This document shows positions 4,766 to 8,807 of a stretch of DNA of 8,807 nucleotides, one piece after another (the stretch's first letter is position 1; every line of letters starts with the position of its first letter). The position numbers were made by a program, and so were the translations under genes. Under the pieces are notes generated by a model. The model searched no databases. It was given only the letters and a program-made list of their open reading frames with translations, and had not been told where the DNA came from. Source of the stretch: Gammaproteobacteria bacterium UBA1119 (GTDB taxonomy: Bacteria > Pseudomonadota > Gammaproteobacteria > Pseudomonadales > Azotimanducaceae); NCBI GenBank assembly GCA_002313255.1, contig DCBA01000005.1:8037-16843 (forward strand), given 5' to 3'.

Positions 4766-6670
4766 ATGATCGATCTCCTTCCAATTCCGACGAGTGTTGA
4801 ATCCAGTACCGGCTGCTTACATCGTTCGCGCGAAGGTGACTCTGTTCAGGTGACGGCACCCGAGCGCGTTCTTCGGGCACTGGCACGATTGCCACTCGCA
4901 GGGTTTCCCATTGAGGTCGCAATTGCCGAAACAACGGCTGAACGGCCTCGGCTAGACGATTCGTACGCGTACCGGTTGGTCATCAACGAGACCGGGGTTC
5001 GGATCGAAGCCGATACACAGTGGGGGGCGCTTTCGGCCCTTATCACGCTGGCGCAATTAACGAACGACGAGTCAGTCCCTTGTTGCATCGTCATCGACGC
5101 GCCGCGGTTTCAATGGCGCGGTCTCATGGTGGACGTGGCTCGACATTTCATTAGCTTGGAGACACTGAGGCGAACCCTGGACGCGATGGGCTACTTTAAA
5201 TTGAACGTCCTGCATATCCACCTGTCCGACGACCAGGCATTTCGTTTTCTAGGGACCACGTTTCCCGAACTCGCAAGCCCTGAGCACTATACGGCTCTTG
5301 AACTCACTGCACTTGTTTCGTACGCAGCGGACCGGGGTATCCGCGTGGTGCCAGAATTGGACGTGCCAGGACACACCACCAGCTGGCTCGTTGCGCATCC
5401 TGAGTGGGGTTCTGGCGGTGAGGTTTCGGTATCTTTGTCCTTCGGTTCTCACGAAACCGTTTTGGATCCGACCAGTTCGGACGTCATGGATGTGTTGGAA
5501 CAGATTTTTGGCGAAATCGCTGAAGTTTTTCCGGATGAATACGTTCATTTCGGGGGCGACGAGGTGCGCTCGAGCGAATGGCAAAGTTCGGTGTCTATTC
5601 AAAATTACATGCGGGCGCAGAAAATTGACGACACCGACGGTCTACAAGCGGCCTTCAATCGACAGTTGATCTGCAGGCTGGAGGGCCTTGGTAAATACCC
5701 GGTCGGTTGGGATGAAGTACTGCATCCCAACCTCCCAGACAATGTCGTGATTCAGTGCTGGCGAGGGATGCATGGCCGTGACGAAGCTCTGCAGGCCGGC
5801 TACGACTGCGTGGTTTCAGCGCCTTACTACCTCGACCTATTTATGCCGGCGGGCGTGCATTACCAGTACGACCCTGAAGCCGGGGGAGTTGATCTTGCGC
5901 GGTTAGACGGCCGGTTGCGGAGCGATCCGCGCTTCGCCCACGTCGTTGGGGATATCGGGTGGGGAAAGGGTTTCACCGATTATCCCGAGCTTGCAACCTC
6001 GGAGGCAGGTCGGTTGCTGGGTGGAGAAGCATGCATCTGGTCGGAGCTCGTGACTGATGAGTTACTCGATCGGCGCGTGTGGAGCCGCATGCCGGCGATA
6101 GCAGAACGTTTCTGGAGTGATCGTGACATCCGCGATGAAGTGGACATGTACCGTAGGCTCGAGCACCAACTAGTACGGCTCGAACAACTCTATGGCATTA
6201 ACGCGATGAGCGATCGGAATATGTTAAATGCGCCCGGGCTCAAGCCATTGATCGACATGCTTGAGCCGGTCAAGGGATACACGCGGATACTCGGAGAGGA
6301 ATTATCAGCGGCGAGACGAGAAGGGCGCGACGTCACACAGATCAAACGACCCTACTGTACGGACACCTCTCTCGACCGAGTTGTCGATCTGATACCGCCC
6401 GAAAGTGCAGCGACTCGCCATTTTGGTGAGGCGTTAGAGGCGGATGAGGACATGTCAGGATGGACGGCGGGTTGGCGGAATCAGCACCGCACATTGCTTG
6501 GACTTTTGCCCAAACGACCCGAACTTGGCGAGCTCGAAGAAGCTTCGCGGGCTTTGGCCGAGCTCGCGGATGTCGTCGATGCTGGCGGAGAGGTCAACCC
6601 CGCTTGGGCCGGTCCTTTTGGCGAGTACGTGTTGCCGGTTATCTATACGATGTTGGCGCATGAATCCTGA
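4766..6670 (+). CDS. Beta-N-acetylhexosaminidase, glycoside hydrolase family 20, cytoplasmic
   Basis: GH20 enzymes remove terminal beta-linked GlcNAc or GalNAc by substrate-assisted catalysis. From ATG 4766 the product is 634 residues. After an N-terminal GH20b-like domain (about 1-105), the catalytic barrel shows RGLMVDVARHF, HIHLSDDQAFRF (150-161), VPELDVPGHTTSWLVAHPEW, and VHFGGDEV with the catalytic pair D265-E266. It then shows GWDEVL, QCWRG and GGEACIWSE. A helical C-terminal region of about 150 residues with LDRVVDLIPPES follows, as in other long bacterial GH20s. There is no signal peptide or lipobox, so it should act inside the cell on imported oligosaccharides. The frame opens at TTG 4730, but the ATG at 4766 has GAGA 9 nt upstream and starts MIDLLPIPTSVES, a normal GH20 N-terminus. 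It overlaps the downstream kinase gene by 11 bp, a strong sign of joint expression. Confidence 0.94.
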   Translation: MIDLLPIPTSVESSTGCLHRSREGDSVQVTAPERVLRALARLPLAGFPIEVAIAETTAERPRLDDSYAYRLVINETGVRIEADTQWGALSALITLAQLTNDESVPCCIVIDAPRFQWRGLMVDVARHFISLETLRRTLDAMGYFKLNVLHIHLSDDQAFRFLGTTFPELASPEHYTALELTALVSYAADRGIRVVPELDVPGHTTSWLVAHPEWGSGGEVSVSLSFGSHETVLDPTSSDVMDVLEQIFGEIAEVFPDEYVHFGGDEVRSSEWQSSVSIQNYMRAQKIDDTDGLQAAFNRQLICRLEGLGKYPVGWDEVLHPNLPDNVVIQCWRGMHGRDEALQAGYDCVVSAPYYLDLFMPAGVHYQYDPEAGGVDLARLDGRLRSDPRFAHVVGDIGWGKGFTDYPELATSEAGRLLGGEACIWSELVTDELLDRRVWSRMPAIAERFWSDRDIRDEVDMYRRLEHQLVRLEQLYGINAMSDRNMLNAPGLKPLIDMLEPVKGYTRILGEELSAARREGRDVTQIKRPYCTDTSLDRVVDLIPPESAATRHFGEALEADEDMSGWTAGWRNQHRTLLGLLPKRPELGELEEASRALAELADVVDAGGEVNPAWAGPFGEYVLPVIYTMLAHES

Positions 6671-7679
6671 AGTCGCGGCGAGACAGTGGAATCTTGACGG
6701 AGATATTGAACGTATCGCCACGGGCCGTATTAATGCGACCTTTCTGGTTGGAGGTACGCACGTTCTTCAACGTATCAACGGGGACATTTTCCCCGATCCG
6801 CGAGCATTGCTGCGAAACGCAGAAAAGATCGCCGCCGTTGCAGGCAAATTGATAGTTCGGCATCTCCCATCGAAACACGGCGAGCCGTGTTGGTCAGATC
6901 AAGACGGCGAGGTTTGGCGTGTTTACCCGCATGTGCCCAGTCGAAATTTCGATACGTTGCCGGATGCCCTCTTGAATCCCGTAGGCACGATATTTGGCGA
7001 TTTGTTGAGTCGCTTGAGGGCTCTCGATGGCGAGCTAGAGACTTCGATCCCTGGATTTCACGACATCCAAACCTATCTAAACTATCTCGACGCGACGCGT
7101 AGTAGTGGAGATGCAGACGCAGAACTCGAATACGTGGATTTGCGGCGCCAGCGACTCGTGGTATCGGAAGAAAAGTCGCAAATCATCCATGGGGATTGCA
7201 AGGTCAACAACGTATTGTTTGATCCAACGACTGATAAGGCCATCAAGGTAGTGGATCTGGATACCCTCATGCGCGGGTCAGCGTCATGGGATTTCGGTGA
7301 TCTGATCCGTTCCATTTCTGTGGGGCCCGAAGAATTGACCCCAGATGGTCATATCAATATCGCCGGGGTTGAAGCGGTATCTCGGGGCTTTCTCTCGGCG
7401 TACGGCCCGGTATCAGACGTCGAAGAATACGCGGCGGCGCCCGCCCACATGAGTTTTATGTTGGGCACGCGATTCTTGACCGATCATTTCGATGGCGATC
7501 GTTACTTTGGTGCGACGCGTCGAGGCGAGAATCTTGAACGTGCCCGCGCTCAATTTGCGTTAACCAGGCAGTTTGACAGATCAGTCGAGCGACTTTGCGA
7601 GATCCTCGCCCACGCAATGGGCCAGCGTCTCGATGGTGCAGCTAAACCGTTGCGGAAGGTTCGTTTTCGATTCTGGTGA
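6660..7679 (+). CDS. N-acetylhexosamine 1-kinase-like phosphotransferase (APH/NahK family)
   Basis: The 339-residue protein belongs to the aminoglycoside-phosphotransferase/choline-kinase fold. The catalytic loop IIHGDCKVNNVLFD (175-188, base D179) and the metal-binding segment VVDLDTLMRGSASWDFGDLIRS (198-219, D199/D201) closely follow the N-acetylhexosamine kinase NahK pattern 'NDTKINNVMFD ... VVDLDTVMPG..AYDFGDAIRS'. NahK makes GlcNAc-1-P or GalNAc-1-P from ATP and the free sugar. Its position, overlapping the GH20 gene by 11 bp, fits capture of the hexosamine that enzyme releases. The frame is open upstream to 6444, but that part lies inside GH20 in another frame; ATG 6660 (MNPEVAARQW) is the sensible start. 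The last 38 bp overlap the 3' end of the convergent PhyH gene. An activity on another sugar or amino alcohol cannot be excluded. Confidence 0.85.
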   Translation: MNPEVAARQWNLDGDIERIATGRINATFLVGGTHVLQRINGDIFPDPRALLRNAEKIAAVAGKLIVRHLPSKHGEPCWSDQDGEVWRVYPHVPSRNFDTLPDALLNPVGTIFGDLLSRLRALDGELETSIPGFHDIQTYLNYLDATRSSGDADAELEYVDLRRQRLVVSEEKSQIIHGDCKVNNVLFDPTTDKAIKVVDLDTLMRGSASWDFGDLIRSISVGPEELTPDGHINIAGVEAVSRGFLSAYGPVSDVEEYAAAPAHMSFMLGTRFLTDHFDGDRYFGATRRGENLERARAQFALTRQFDRSVERLCEILAHAMGQRLDGAAKPLRKVRFRFW

Positions 7680-8598
7680 CCCAATAGTCGGCATCGAAAT
7701 TCTCGTCGCCAAGAAGATAACGCCAAAAACGTATGCGATTAATGTATTCGAGGCGGCCAGTGTCGCCCTCGAACCAAGGTTGTGGACGGGTTAGAAGAGA
7801 AGCAATGTCGTCGGGGTTCGTCGCTTCTTTGCGAAAGAAGATTGGTCGTTGTTCAAAGTCGCGGGCAGATAGATCGGACGTGTCCCAGAGCCGTACTTGA
7901 GGAATGCTCGGGTTTAACCGAATTTTAAACATGTAACGAGCATCGCCGGTGCGATTGATGCCGCCGCCGTGCCAGACGCCGTGATGCATCAAGATGAGCG
8001 TTCCCGCGGGACAGACAACGTGCTGTTGTCCCCGAATGTTCTGATAACGTGCGATGGCAGATTCGCTCACGATACGTAAATGCGTACCCGGCACGTACCG
8101 AGTACCACCCATGTCGAGTCCAACTTCGTGCGGGAAATAGAAGAGCTGAATATCAAAGGCGCGACGCGGGTCGATGGTTGAATCTTGATGTGTATGCTGC
8201 GATCGCTGCGGGATACCGGCTGCTTTGTAGTAAGAAGTTGGTAACGCCAAATGCAGAAAATGGTGATCCACCAGCGATTCTGGACCAACTAAACTCTCTA
8301 TGGCCCCCCGAACGACTGGCAAGCGGACTAGCTCGCCGAGTGCCGTTGTCTCCTTGTACGCCGTATTTAATACGGTGCCGGGTGTAACCTCGGGCAATTT
8401 CGAATGGCCCATTAGGTTACCCAGACTCTTTACGGTCCGATTCGATCCTTTCTCTCCATTGGACGTATCGATGGAGCCCGCGTCCGCAAGAAATTGTCGG
8501 TTGATCTCGTTAGGGATGATGCCGTCGAAGCGCAGCAGGCCGTCGGCCGCAAACTCGGCCATTTCCCGGGAATTTAACTTCACACAGTCACTCATCAT
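7642..8598 (-). CDS. Phytanoyl-CoA dioxygenase (PhyH) family Fe(II)/2-oxoglutarate oxygenase
   Basis: This 318-residue protein is predicted to be a 2-oxoglutarate-dependent hydroxylase. The iron-binding motif is H137-Q-D139 (in SQHTHQDST), with H210 in VWHGGG as the distal ligand and R221 eleven residues later as the 2-oxoglutarate-binding arginine. GGTRYVPGTHL (164-174) and PAGTLILMHHGVWHGGG (197-213) are typical PhyH double-stranded beta-helix strands. PhyH relatives hydroxylate fatty acyl-CoAs, ectoine, phosphonates and many secondary metabolites, so the substrate is open. The C-terminal 80 residues (with WFEGDTGRLEYINRIRFWRYLLGD) look like a specific extension. The start is ATG 8598 or the adjacent ATG 8595; neither has a ribosome binding site, but the upstream gene's stop lies inside the overlap (ATGATGAGTGA), so translation is probably coupled. 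It overlaps the convergent kinase gene by 38 bp. Confidence 0.88.
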   Translation of the reverse strand: MMSDCVKLNSREMAEFAADGLLRFDGIIPNEINRQFLADAGSIDTSNGEKGSNRTVKSLGNLMGHSKLPEVTPGTVLNTAYKETTALGELVRLPVVRGAIESLVGPESLVDHHFLHLALPTSYYKAAGIPQRSQHTHQDSTIDPRRAFDIQLFYFPHEVGLDMGGTRYVPGTHLRIVSESAIARYQNIRGQQHVVCPAGTLILMHHGVWHGGGINRTGDARYMFKIRLNPSIPQVRLWDTSDLSARDFEQRPIFFRKEATNPDDIASLLTRPQPWFEGDTGRLEYINRIRFWRYLLGDENFDADYWVTRIENEPSATV

Positions 8599-8807
8599 TG
8601 ATCAGTTTTTCGAAGAAAAACTCGTACTTCAAATATCCGGTGCGAAATTCGTCACCTGGTGCATGGGCGGCGAGTGGCGACGCTTGGATGAGGCGCCACC
8701 CGTCGGCCAGAGCTTCCACCCCCGAGCGATACAATGGCTCGTCAGAATCTCCCGGCATGTGGTTATCCTTACCGGTGCCGTCGTACCGTGCCCAGGCGAT
8801 GACGTTA
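8588..8807 (-). CDS. C-terminal 72 residues of an unrecognised conserved-looking protein (runs off the right edge)
   Basis: Reading the minus strand from the window edge (first full codon at 8806-8804) gives 72 codons and a TGA at 8590-8588. The product includes DNHMPGDSDEPLYRSGVEAL (residues 14-33), then DGWRLIQASPL, PGDEFRTGYLKYEFFFEKL and the end INDE. Such a pattern, with a 'GWRLIQ.SPL' strand and 'YLKYEF.FEKL', is protein-like, charged and soluble, and I recall similar endings in uncharacterised proteins of actinobacteria and proteobacteria, but I cannot name a family. Its stop overlaps the PhyH start by 11 bp, so the two are almost certainly in one operon and may act together, for example as an oxygenase and an accessory or small-domain partner. 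The N-terminal part lies outside the window. Confidence 0.75.
   Translation of the reverse strand, partial: NVIAWARYDGTGKDNHMPGDSDEPLYRSGVEALADGWRLIQASPLAAHAPGDEFRTGYLKYEFFFEKLINDE

Noticed and set aside
4665..4934. 89-residue minus-strand frame over the GH20 5' end
   Set aside because: It spans the divergent control region and the GH20 N-terminal codons, has no family resemblance, and would conflict with the likely promoters.
6444..6659. Upstream open extension of the kinase frame giving a 411-residue product
   Set aside because: It lies wholly within the GH20 coding sequence in another frame and looks like out-of-frame protein; the kinase fold begins after ATG 6660.
8049..8387. 112-residue plus-strand frame opposite the PhyH gene
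   Set aside because: It is antisense to a well-supported gene with clear catalytic motifs, is rich in Arg and Leu as expected for a shadow frame, and has no recognisable motif.

Overview
The window reads as ordinary chromosomal DNA of a Gram-negative bacterium, most likely a gammaproteobacterium of marine or other aquatic type. The reasons are a clear GreB with a typical proteobacterial N-terminus, densely packed short operons, moderate GC content, and a mix of TauD, haloalkane dehalogenase, phytanoyl-CoA-type dioxygenase and hexosamine genes. This is inference; no rRNA or phylogenetic marker is present to settle it. I see no tRNA, insertion sequence, CRISPR array, phage gene or att site.

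Layout. (a) 1-788, minus strand: greB, followed 21 bp downstream by the 5' part of a small secreted EF-hand protein that runs off the left edge. (b) 917-3608, plus strand: a five-gene run of a TauD-like Fe(II)/2-oxoglutarate dioxygenase, a small uncharacterised protein, a DUF427 protein, a GNAT acetyltransferase and a lumazine synthase (RibH). After the first gene, the genes overlap or lie 6 bp apart. (c) 3643-4668, minus strand: a haloalkane dehalogenase of the DhlA-like subfamily, convergent with ribH. (d) 4766-7679, plus strand: a GH20 beta-N-acetylhexosaminidase without signal peptide, overlapping by 11 bp an N-acetylhexosamine-1-kinase-like phosphotransferase. (e) 7642-8807, minus strand: a PhyH-family dioxygenase, which overlaps the kinase tail to tail by 38 bp and its own upstream neighbour by 11 bp. 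That neighbour is the C-terminal end of an unrecognised conserved-looking protein that runs off the right edge.

How the genes work together. The best functional unit is the GH20/kinase pair. An intracellular hexosaminidase would release GlcNAc or GalNAc from imported oligosaccharides, and the kinase would trap the sugar as its 1-phosphate. The dehalogenase and the two 2-oxoglutarate dioxygenases suggest broad use of organic solutes (halogenated, sulfonated or related carbon compounds), but their substrates cannot be read from sequence. The plus-strand cluster after the TauD gene is the least explained part. It joins an uncharacterised small protein, DUF427, a GNAT and a RibH copy lying outside any visible riboflavin operon.

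I did not find a clearly new defence or mobile system. The points most worth checking are the RibH-containing cluster, the small gene at 1792 with its strange translation start region, the coupled GH20/kinase pair, and the unknown protein paired with the PhyH dioxygenase.
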